The position numbers and the translations under genes were made by a program. This document shows positions 17,353 through 28,300 of a stretch of 41,516 nt of DNA, piece by piece; the stretch's first letter is position 1; each line of letters starts with the position of its first letter. Below the pieces are notes generated by a model, which saw only the letters and a program-made list of their open reading frames with translations, had not been told where the DNA came from and did not search any database. Source of the DNA: Methanobacteriota archaeon (GTDB lineage Archaea > Thermoplasmatota > Thermoplasmata > SG8-5 > JACRNV01); the NCBI GenBank assembly GCA_016214785.1, contig JACRNV010000038.1:1-41516 (forward strand). The letters run 5' to 3'.

Positions 17353-18117
17353 GTGAACGAAATCGGCATATCCCTGCCAGAGACTTCCTTTGACCCCTTC
17401 CCAGGCGTGCTCAGGATAATCGAGAGGCATTTTTCGCTCTGGGAGTTCGTCGGCGAGCAGGAGCACAGGATGGCCAAATCGGGGCGGCATGTCGAGCGCG
17501 CGATCGAGTCCGGCCGCATGAGGTTCCAGATGCATGCGCCGTTCAGCGACCTGAACCCCGCGAGCATCGAGCCGAGGCTCCAGCGCAATTCCATCAGGTA
17601 CCTCTGCAGGGAGCTGAAGCTCGCCTCCGATGCGGGGATCGGGCTGGCGACGATTCACCCGGGGACAGTGTCCCCCATGAGCTCCTATCATCGCGAGAAG
17701 GCCGTCGCCGCGTCCATCAAGGGATTGAAGGCGATATCGCGGATTACCAGCGATTACGGTATCACGCTCACGGTCGAGAACATGCCTCGCGGCAGCTGGG
17801 CCATAATGCACACGGCGGAGGAGGCGCGCAGGGTGTGCGGCGAGACGGGGCTGGGGCTCTGCTTCGACATCGGCCACGCGCACCTATCGGGCCAGACTCA
17901 GGAGTTCTTCGGGCTCTCCGACCTCTTCATCAACGTCCACGTGCACGACAACGACAGGTCGAGGGACCAGCACCTGACAGTCGGGGACGGCGGCGCGGAC
18001 TTCAAGGGGCTCGTCCGAGCCTTGAAGGGGTACAGGGGGAACATCATAATCGAGGCAAGGAGCATCGAGAGCGCGATAGAGAGCCGGGACGGGCTCCGGA
18101 AGATGGTTTTCTCATAG
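17353..18117 (+). CDS. Sugar phosphate isomerase/epimerase-like TIM-barrel protein (AP endonuclease 2 family)
   Basis: The 254-residue protein has the xylose-isomerase-like barrel pattern with metal ligands at the ends of strands. These are His in MHAPFSDL, His in ATIHPGT, Glu in LTVENMP, Asp and His in CFDIGHAHL, His in VHVHDND, the HLTVGDGG segment, and Glu in IIIEA. Family members isomerise or epimerise sugars or inositol-type compounds, or act as endonuclease IV on DNA. The short length and the lack of extra endonuclease IV loops favour a sugar role. GTG is chosen as start because the hydrophobic first strand (IGISLPE) begins there. It is convergent with the protease gene at 18127, 9 bp away. 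Confidence 0.85.
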   Translation: MNEIGISLPETSFDPFPGVLRIIERHFSLWEFVGEQEHRMAKSGRHVERAIESGRMRFQMHAPFSDLNPASIEPRLQRNSIRYLCRELKLASDAGIGLATIHPGTVSPMSSYHREKAVAASIKGLKAISRITSDYGITLTVENMPRGSWAIMHTAEEARRVCGETGLGLCFDIGHAHLSGQTQEFFGLSDLFINVHVHDNDRSRDQHLTVGDGGADFKGLVRALKGYRGNIIIEARSIESAIESRDGLRKMVFS

Positions 18118-18126
18118 GCCCGAAGG

Positions 18127-19218
18127 TCACGGTCTGGGGGACCCGCAGCCTGCGCACGTGAGCCTCCCATCGTTGTAGACCGCCTGCGTAGAGCCGCAGC
18201 GTTCGCAGACGAAGAACGGCTCCGCGACCGAAGACCCTTGGGGCCGCCCCGCGGCACGGGGCCCCATGCGCCCCAAGGCGAATTTCCTTGCCCGGTCGAG
18301 GGCCAAGGCCACACCGGCCATGAACCATACTATCACAACGATCGCGAGGGCGTTCGCCGCCGAGGCCGGGATGAGGCCGAAGGCGAGGTCCGTGAAGTCG
18401 ACGGCGAAGTGGAGCGCGATGCACGCGTGAAGGCCGTACCTGAGGAAGAGGAACGAGAAGGCGAGGCCGGCGAATAGGGTCGGCGGGACCTTTGACCAGT
18501 CCCATGAAGGGACGTGGGCTACAGCGAAGACGACGGCGCTGATTATTCCGAGCGCGATCTCCGGCATGCCCGCTTTCTCGACCTTTCCAAGGAGCAGCGG
18601 CCACGCCCTCCGTTTTCGCGCGATCAGGGCGATTGCCACCAGCGGCAGCCCCATCATCAGCACACGCGAGACCAGTTCCTCGTAGACCGATGCTCTGGCG
18701 AAGAGGAATGTCTGCTCCCAGGGCGAGATCTGGCCGAAGTCCGGGCTCGTAGGGGTTATGCCGCCAAGCCACAGCGCCGCGTAGTATGCGATGTTAAGCA
18801 GGAGGAGCAGGACGAACATGATGCAAACCGCGAGGAACGCCCCCGGCCTTTCAAGGGAGAAGGAGGCGAGCCCCTTCCGCGCCGCGCTCCTGGCGGCGTT
18901 GTAGGATAGGCAGGCGATGGAGGCGATGATCGCCGCCGCGAACGAGGCGTATGCGGCCTGCGCCGCCCCGCCCGTGATCTCGGCGACCGAAACCGGGTAA
19001 GGCGCGAGGAGGTAGAGGTCGTATTTCCGGTCCCCGACGAGCGTGAAGGTCTCGGGGGTCCTGTAGAGCAGTGCGGCGACCTCCAGGACGATGAGCGCCA
19101 CGAAGGCCGCGAGGGCCGCCATCCAGGCGAAGCCCAGGAAGGCCTTCCCCAGCTCCCCGAACTCGCTCCTCGCCGGAGCGCTCCTCTTTTCATCCAGAGT
19201 CCCGATTGGGGCCGCCAT
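18127..19218 (-). CDS. CPBP family intramembrane metalloprotease with C-terminal zinc ribbon
   Basis: This is a polytopic membrane protein of the CAAX-protease/bacteriocin-processing family, with about eight helices. The three catalytic motifs are intact: EExxxR at Glu180-Glu181-Arg185 (YEELVSR), FxxxH at Phe231-His235 (FAVAH), and HxxxD at His270-Asp274 (HFAVD). After a basic linker (310-330) a zinc ribbon follows, Cys338-x2-Cys341 and Cys355-x2-Cys358, probably in the cytoplasm by the positive-inside rule. Archaeal members are mostly uncharacterised, and substrates could be prenylated or membrane-anchored peptides. The gene is divergent from the giant surface-protein gene with 177 bp between. 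A TATA-like element at 19240-19252 is 25-30 bp before its ATG. Confidence 0.92.
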   Translation of the reverse strand: MAAPIGTLDEKRSAPARSEFGELGKAFLGFAWMAALAAFVALIVLEVAALLYRTPETFTLVGDRKYDLYLLAPYPVSVAEITGGAAQAAYASFAAAIIASIACLSYNAARSAARKGLASFSLERPGAFLAVCIMFVLLLLLNIAYYAALWLGGITPTSPDFGQISPWEQTFLFARASVYEELVSRVLMMGLPLVAIALIARKRRAWPLLLGKVEKAGMPEIALGIISAVVFAVAHVPSWDWSKVPPTLFAGLAFSFLFLRYGLHACIALHFAVDFTDLAFGLIPASAANALAIVVIVWFMAGVALALDRARKFALGRMGPRAAGRPQGSSVAEPFFVCERCGSTQAVYNDGRLTCAGCGSPRP

Positions 19219-19395
19219 CGATGCTGGAAGGAAACGAGCCTTAATTTAGTATTGTTGCGAATGAAAATAGGGGACAGTCGCCATGGAGGATAAGTAATAG
19301 ATATGTATTAATAGGATCGTTATATTATATATAGCAACGGGGAATGCCGGTAAAACACGGATCCGGCAGCGAAGAACGGCAAGCGGGGGCTACCT
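19219..19395. promoter_or_regulatory. Divergent promoter region of CPBP protease and giant surface protein
   Basis: This is one of the most AT-rich stretches in the window. The plus-strand TATATTATATATAG (19321-19333) is the likely TATA box of the giant gene, giving a ~40-nt leader. In that leader TGCCGG (19345-19350) and CCGGCA (19363-19368) can form a hairpin. The minus-strand ACTAAATTAAGG (19240-19252) would drive the protease gene. No other gene was seen. Confidence 0.55.
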
Positions 19396-22300
19396 ATGAA
19401 AAACGTGGGTGTAAGCGGTGGGCGCGGGAGTTTGGACGTCAGAGTATTTTCTGCAACGGCGCTGGTCCTGGTCATGATCGCCAGCGCGTTGGCAGCGCCC
19501 GTCCAGGCGCAGGAAAGCGCGCCTGCGGCGAGCGAGGAGGGCGCCGCTCGCCTGCAGGGCGGGACGAACGCCGTCGGGCCAGTTGCGAATGGCATCATGC
19601 CGGCCGCGCTGGGGGACGAGGGTCGGCCAGGAGCGAGCCCGGTGCGCGATGTCCCGTCGGTGCCGGCGTTTTCGCCTATAGATGCCGCGTCGGGCGAGCC
19701 TTCGCTGGCCAGTATCATGCCAGGCGAGCGAGCCGTCTCCGCGGAGATTGCCCGGCAGAGCTCGGCCGTCACTGTCCCAAGGAAGTTTGAGGGGTCGAGG
19801 CTCCCATTGGCCAGCTCGCAGATGGAAAGGGCTCCAGGCCACGGCACCGGGGCTCCGCCGCCGAGCCAGAACGGCGGCGGTGGCAACCGACCTCTTGTCA
19901 CGCTGACGCTGCAGCCGGGCCCGACGGACGGGAAGGATTGCTGCATCGTGTCCAGCCTGCCATCCGCCAACAGCGGCGCGAGCCAGACCATGGATGTCTG
20001 CGCGCTTACCACCTATTACAAGACCCTCCTGCAATTCGACCTCTCCTCGATTCCGCCGGGAAGCCGCGTCACCGCGGCGACCCTAGGGCTGTACCAGTCC
20101 TCGCAGCTGAACACCGCGGGCGTGACGGTCGGCGTCTATCGCCTCACAAGGTCCTGGACCGAGGGCACAGGCACGTACACCTCCACGGGCGACGGCGCCA
20201 CGTGGAACACCTACAACGGAGTGAGCGCATGGACCACGCCGGGCGGGGACTACGCCGCGACGCAGTATGCCTCGGTCGTCCAGACAACGTCGGGCTGGTA
20301 CACCTTCGACGTCCGGCAGCTCTTCGACGAATGGACATACGGGACATACGCGAACTTCGGGCTCGCGCTGGTCGGAGTCTCTGGCTCCTCCAACAACTGG
20401 AAGGAGTACTGGAGCTCCGATTATGTGACGGGCCCGACCTTCCGGCCATATGTCACAATCACATACACGATAGATGCCCTCCCGCCCGTATCGAGCGCCG
20501 GGGCGTCGAGCCAGTACGCTTGGACCGCAACGCCTATTATAGTGCCTTTCACGGCGACCGACAACCTGAACCTCGGCTCGATTTCGCTGTATTACAGATA
20601 CAGCAGCGATAACTTATCCTGGAGCGGGTGGCTGCTGTCCAGCAGCCAAGTCCTGAGCGGCGCTTCCGCGAGCGGCACCTTCAGCTTCTTCGCGCCGTGG
20701 GGGTCGCGCTACTACGAATTCTACACGCGCGCCACCGATGCCGTCGGGAATGTCGAGGGGGCCAAGAGCGCCGCCGAGGGTGAAATCATCTACGATTCCA
20801 GCCCCCCGTTCTCGTCCGCCCAGCCGCTGTTGCCGACATACACGTTGGCGCCTTTCGATATTATGTATTTCGCCCAGGACAACCTTGCCCTGAGCTCGGT
20901 CACCCTATACTACCGGTTCAGCCCGGACGGCGGCGCCACAATCCCCTGGACCCCGTGGACGGCCAACTATACGATCTCGATTTCTGGCACGATTGTCATA
21001 GCCAACCTGCCATTCTATGCGCCCAACGGGAAGGGGTATTACCAGGTCAGCACACAGGCATCGGACATTGCTGGATGGGTGGAACCCCTGCATGCCTTCG
21101 CGGACGCGTCAACGCTCTACGACCCCGGCGGGGCATTCCCGCCAACTGACCTCACTATCTGGAATGCCGGTGACGACCTCACCATCGGCTGGGAGGCCTC
21201 CTCCACGCCCGACGTCATCCGGTACGACATCTTCAAGGCCACGGATCCTTCCCTATTCGACTGGTCTGCCCCGTACGCTTCGGTCCCGTCCGGCCCCGTT
21301 GCGGCGGTGCTGAACGAGACGGTATATGGTCCTGCGACGGGTGGGGAGATGGGGCCATGGTTCTTGATGAACGTGCCGGTCATAGACGCAGCCGTCTACA
21401 GGGAGAACTCGGGCGCCTGGTCGCTCCTCGTTGGTTCGGCGGACTATACCCTGGACACCGATACCGGTGAGCTGGCGATGCTGGCCCCGTTGATGGCCGG
21501 CGACAGCATTTTCGTATCGTACAACTATTCGGTTCAGGTAATGAATGAGTACGTGTTCGGGCCGGCGGGAGGCGGCGAGTCAGGGCCATTTTACCTGGCA
21601 GGAACGCCTGTTTACAACGCCACGATATTGCTGGAGAATTCCGGGGTTTGGATTCCACTCACGGAAGGCGTGGATTATATACTGATTCCAAGCATCGGCG
21701 AGCTCTGGATGCTTTTTCCGCTTGCGGCCAACGACAATCTCTTTGCCAACTACAACATGTCATTTACTATCTCGAACGAGCTGGCCTACGGGCCAGCCAT
21801 CGGCGGAGAGACCGGGGACTTTAACCTCGCGAACAGCGTCATCAACGATTGCACCCTGTACCTGGAAAGTCCTGGAGGATGGACGCAGCTTGTAGATGGC
21901 GTGAATTACAACCTTGCAAACCCAGGTGGCGTGCTGACAATATTCTTCGAGCTGAAACCGGGAGAAACGCTCTACGCCTATTACAATTACACAACCCCTT
22001 CCACTGGCTCATTCACATTCACCGATTTCGACGCAGCGAACGATTGGGTTCCGGACTACTATTCGGTCCGGGGTGTGGACTCCTACGGCGACCCCAGCAC
22101 CAACACAAACTACGTCTGTAACCTGGACTGGTGGGTCGAGACTTTCCAGGAACACGCCGGATTGAGCGTTTCGATGGGCGGTAATATATATATTACCGGG
22201 ACGGGAAACCTGACGCTGCACGACAGTGATGTCGAAGCGCTGAACCTGACCCAGTCGGCCGGCGGAACACTCTTCATGGACCCTTCCGCACTAGTGCTTT

Positions 22301-25300
22301 ACGGCGACCTCTGGGTGGAGGGCGTTGCGGTGTTCGCAAATACGGCCATCGGCCTTCCGAACGGGGACGTCATCGTCACGAACACTGGAAACCTAACAAC
22401 CTATATTTGTCTGATTTCCGTACAGAACATATTCGAATGGTTTGGGGGCATCATATTCCTGGAACAGACCGGGCTGTCATTGGGCGGCGACTTCCGCACC
22501 AGTGGATTGGCGGCTCTCATAGGCCCGAACACTGTTCTGACTGCGGACAACATCTATGTGATGTTCAGCGGGGCAATGACTGTCCTGGAATCTTCCATCT
22601 CGGTCAGCGGTTTCGCCGTCTGGCCTAGCGGCACGCTATACACCGACGCCTCGGACATCATCCTTGACGGTGACTTCTGGTTAGACGGGACTGCCGCCAT
22701 GGTGGATACCACACTTACGATGGATGTGACCACGAATGGCGAGCACGTGATTCAGGTGAATGCATCGGGCAGCTTGACCCTTCAATACACTGTCGTTACA
22801 AACGGGACTGCGGACGCCAACTACCTCTTCATGGTCTACGGCGCCCTCGTGATGACTGGATGCAACATGACCAACTGCGGCATCGACCAGCCGCCGGGAC
22901 TGTGGGCATCAGGCCTCTACATAGCGGGTACCGCCGTCATCGACAGCAGCGCGATATCCGATTGCGCCGACGGCATCGCTGTCGACGAGACGGCGGCGGC
23001 GATAATCAACAACTGCGCCATCTCCGACTGCGTCGCGGGAATCTATGCAGTCAACAATACGAACCTGGCCTTGTCCAACAATGTGGTGTCCGGGAACGGT
23101 GTGAACTGGATGGGCGCGAACACGACCCTCGTGAACGACACCATGGAGAGCGGCACATCACAGTGGACGACAAACACACAGACCATTGGCAGCCCGAGTG
23201 TCATCCTCATGAATGACGACGTGGAAGGCGGGACAAATGGATGGACCACGATAGCATATTCCGGCGCAAGCTTGTGGCACATCGCCACTTTGAACTCGCA
23301 CAGCCCAACGCACAGCTGGTGGTGCGGCCTCGATTCGACGGGCAACTACAACAACGGCCAGAGGGTCAACAACGCCATACTGAGCCCCATCATGGACACC
23401 TCTTCGCTCGCCTGGCCGTGGATGAGCATCTGGGAGAACTATAACACAGAACTGGGCTGGGACTATTGCATGGTGGGCGTTTCGACGAACGGCGGGACGT
23501 CTTGGAACACCCTGGCATCAAGGAGCGGTAACAGTGGCGGTTGGGTGAAGACCAACTGGAACGTGACGGCCTACAAATCGAGCACCTTCCGCATCAGGTT
23601 CTACTTTGACACGGGGGACGCGGCCCTGAATTCCTATCCCGGCTGGTTCATCGACGATATCATGTTGAACTCGACAGGCTCGTCAGTGTCGTACAAATTC
23701 GCCCAGACGACGTCGACGTCCCACTCTCCCACGACATCTTGGACGGATTCCCCGACCGGGAATTACCCGGACGGCGCCAACATCTGGCTCCAGATCGCGG
23801 CGCCCATCGACCTGAGATGGCCGACGGAAGCCACCCTGTCGTACTGGATGAAGTACCAGACCGAGTTCAACAACGACGTCGCGGTGCTCGAGATTTCGAC
23901 GAGCGGTGGCGCGAGCTGGATGACAATCAAATCGTACTCGGGCACGTCCCCGGGATATCCAGGCAGCTTCATCTATGACACGGTCAACCTAAATGCCTAC
24001 GTTGGCACCCCCAACTTCCTCTTCCGCTTCCACATGATATCGAACACCAACGGAATAGTTGGCGACGGCTTCTACGTGGACGACGTCCTGCTCGTGGCGC
24101 GGCAGAAGAACATCAAGGGCGGAGGGATAATCCTCGCCGGGACAACGGTCGCGACTCTGCAGGACAACATTGTCAGGGACAACCAGAACTGGGGCGTCTT
24201 CTCCGATGGTACGGCATCTGCCGCCTGGATTGCAAACACTTACGCGGAAGGCAGGAACAACCCGTTCCGAATCATGGGGGGCATCCTGGTCAACGGGGGA
24301 GCATGCAGCTTCGACAACTCAAGCGTATGGACGACGGACGTCATCGTGGCGCCAGGCGCGCAGATGGAATACGCCGATTCCAACAGTACTATGACCGCCA
24401 GGTACGTCGAGGTCTACGGGACATTGTGGGTGAACAGCAGCAAATGGCTGGTCAATTCCACCTATGACGGGGAGTGCTACATATTGGTCGTAGGGGCGAT
24501 GCACGTCTATGGATGCATAATCGATTCAGTTCTTCCATCCGGTGGAAATTTCATTTATTACGTTGACAGTAGCGCAGTCTTCTCCTTTGTTTACAGTGAA
24601 CTCCATCACTGCGGATGGGACGGGATATACTGGAGTGACCTAGGCCTATACATCAATACCGACAATGCATTGATCGATCATAGCACACTCTCATACAACT
24701 TCATCAATGCCGTTCTCTACGAATCGTCACCGGTCGTACAAGACTGCATTATCCAGTACTCCAGCGGCAGCGCATCAGTTCCAGGGATTGGACTCCTCAC
24801 CGTATCCACCGGTTCGCCAATCATCGATAACAATTACATCAACAACTGCAGCGATTGGGGCATATACGCATTCTACGGTTCGACTCCTGTTGTGACGAGG
24901 AACAACCTCTCCTGGAACGGCGCCGGGGCCATCTTCAATGCCAGCAGCGCGGGCCTGATGGACAACAATACAGTCACGAGGAACAAGGGGCTCGGGATTC
25001 TATGCTTCGACTTCAGCGCCCCCATACTAAATAACAACCTCATCATTTACAACAACGCGACCGGAATCCGCGTCGACTCGGACAGCACGCCAACGATAAC
25101 GGGCAATTACATAGCCCAGCAGCAGGTTGGCATCGAATTGGTCAATTACAGTGGCGGGACGATTTGGAACAACACCATCAGGAACAACAGCCTATCGGGC
25201 GTTTCCTCGACCTATTCCGCGCCCGCCATCCTGGGGAACAACGTTATCTACAACGCGAGAGGCGTATATATCGAGAACTGCACGCCAGACATCAGCGACA

Positions 25301-28300
25301 ACGTCATCTGCTGGAACGCGCAGGAAGGCATCTTCTGGTACGGCGCGGACGTCGTCGCCATCCTCAGGGACAACAACGTCAGCGCCAACGGCCTTGACGG
25401 TATCTCGCTGAACGGGCTGAACTCCGTCACCCTCAACACAGCCGACTGCACCGGCAATGCAGTCGCGTACAACCGCAGGAACGGCATCTATGCGTATGGC
25501 GGCCTGACGGTTGACATCACGATGGATTCGAACACCAATGGCATAGACTACAACAACCGCAGCGGCCTGTACGCCTATTCCCCCGGCGACATCTACGCCA
25601 CCGTCTCGCAGGACATCGGCTACAACAACTATTCCGGCCTTTACCTCTATGGCAACTCCGTGACCGTGTCGGTCACAAGCTCGCAGATGTCGAGCAACGT
25701 CTTCGCGGGCATATACCTGAGGGGTAGCGACATAGACGCAATCGTTCTCGACAGCGATTTCTACCTCAACGGGTTCGCCGGGGCGTATTTGCAGGGCACC
25801 TACGTCGCGGTCGATATCGAGGATTGCGCGTTCTTCAACAATTCCGTAGGGCTCGATCTGGAGGCTTCGGCATACATCACAGGGGCTGTCGAATCGTGCA
25901 GCGCGGCCTACAACAGCGACACTGGCCTGAACGTCACGGGCGCAGGAGGCATGTCGGTGAGCGGCAACGCGCTCTCGTTCAACCGGAACGCGGGGATATC
26001 CGTGAGGAACTCATCGGGCATCCGGATAGAGCTCAATGTAGTGACCGGCAATGGTTTCGGGGCTAACGGCACGAACAGCAGCGGCATCAGGACGGAGAGC
26101 TCGTTTGTCACATGCCTTGGGAACGACGTAACTGGCAGCCCTGTCGGGATATGGGCGAACACGGGCACGACGGGACTCTTCGAGAACAACTCGATCACGT
26201 CCAATACGTTCGGGGTGCGCGTGGGGAGCTCCCCGACATTCTCATACAACTACATCGCCGACAACGCGCAGTACGGAATGCTCTGCCCAGGGTACAGCCC
26301 GCTGATAAGCGAGAACGCATTGTTCCGCAACATCATCTCGGGAATTTATATCAGCCAGGGCGCCACGCCGTACCTGGAGGGCAACACGTTGCGGAACAAC
26401 GGCTGCGGCGTGATTGTGGCGAACGGCTCGCGGCCCACGATAGCGAACAACGTCATCTCCTACAACTTCCAGGACGGCGTCTCGATAACCAACGGCTCAG
26501 ACGTCACGATAATCAACAACGAGATATTCTACAACATAGGCTACGGGCTGAACTGCTCGAACACCTCGAGGGCCAACTGGTTCGGAGACATCTCGTCCGG
26601 AGGCCATTACGGCTTCGCCAAGATGAACAGCATCGTCATGTACGGCAACCTGACCGTCCTGGGGGGCGGGAGCAGGATAACGCTCGAGGACCTGACGCTG
26701 ACGCTCGGCGCTCGCGCCCAGTGCGACCTTTCGATAACGGTCATCAGCGGCGGCACGCTCGCGATGAACGATGCGAGCGTCGGCACCTTGGCATCCGACA
26801 GGTTTGCCTTCTTCTTCAACGTCTACGGCGCGCTGGAGATGGACTTCGCCAGCGTTGCGAGGCCCTACCAGATATACGCGGCGGATGGGAGCTCCCTCAA
26901 GGTCCTGCGCAGCACGATTTCGGAATCCTACTACGAGGGGATTTTCGCCGACAGTGGCAGCGAGGTCTTCGTGAGCGGGTCCCACTTCTACGATTGCGGG
27001 GACGCGGGCATCTACGCGAACAGCACGCCGATAACAGTCATAGGGACGTACTTCGACCTCAATTACCGCGGGCTCTGGCTCTTCGACGCGCCCGGCATCA
27101 CAAGCGTGCAGGACTGCATCTTCCGCTACAACACCCGCGAGGGGCTGCTGGCCGAATCCTCCGCAGTCGCAGTGAGCGGCTCGACGTTCGAAGGGAACCT
27201 CAGGGGCATGAGGCTGCGCGGTAGCGCAGGCTCGACTCTCGACGGCTGCCACTTCACGGGCAGCGAGGTGGCCGTCGATTCCTTCGGCAGCGCGCTCGAG
27301 GCCAGGACGACGACAATGGAGGGCAACAACGTAGGGTTCTTCGTCTATCAGGGGTCAGTCGCATACGTTGAGAACTGCTCGATGGACGACCTCGTGCAGG
27401 AGTTCTACGTCTGGAACGGCTCGGACGCGCGCACGCTCAACACGACCTTCGACGCAGCGACGCTGGTGTCGGACACGTCCGTCCTTACGGTGCAGTGGTT
27501 CCTGCATGTCGGAGTGCTGACGGCGGGAGGAATGCCGATTGCGGGCGCGGTCATCAACGTGACGGACGGCCTCGGCGCCCCGATAGTGTCCGGCGGGCCG
27601 ACAGGCGCGGACGGCTTCCTGCGCTGGATTGTCTGCACTGGTTATGTCAAGACGGCCGCCGGTGTGGATGGCTCGATGAACCCATGCTCGCTCACGGCCT
27701 TCGACCTCCAGAGCACGGCTTCGAGGATTGTCACGATGGACACGTCCCGAACGGAAATATTCTCGACCAACTATCCGCCGGTATATATTGCAGGCTCTCT
27801 GAGCGACGTCACGCTCAGCGAGGAGGGCGCTATAAACGACGTTTTCGACCTTGATAACTGCTTCGTGGACGAGGGCACTCTCACGTATTCGTGCTGGGGC
27901 TACGATAAGACAGTAGTCACCATCGAGCCGAACGGGTTCTTCGACGTCTCGTCGCCGGCCGAGGACTGGGCCGGCGCGGAGAGCGTCACCTTCAGGGCGA
28001 CCGATTCCTACGGCCTGTACGCCGAGCGCACGATAACCGTAGCGGTCCTCAACCTCAACGACCCGCCGGCGGTATCGTCGACGCCGGCGCTCGGCGCGAC
28101 GCAGGGCGCCCCGTACTATTACGACCTGGACGGGAGCGATCCGGACCTGCCGTACGGCGACCTCATCACGTACTCGCTCCTCGCATCCCCCGCCGGGATG
28201 GGCATTGACGCGGCGACCGGCGCGATAACATGGGTGCCGGGGAGCGCGCAGATTGGCCCGAACCCGGTCACGGTCAACGTCAGTGATTCCGCCGGCGCAT

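Noticed and set aside
23197-23690. AGTGTC direct repeat at both ends of the inner jelly-roll as an insertion scar
   Set aside because: The two copies are 488 bp apart and in different codon phases, so they cannot be the joins of an in-frame duplication; chance is likely.
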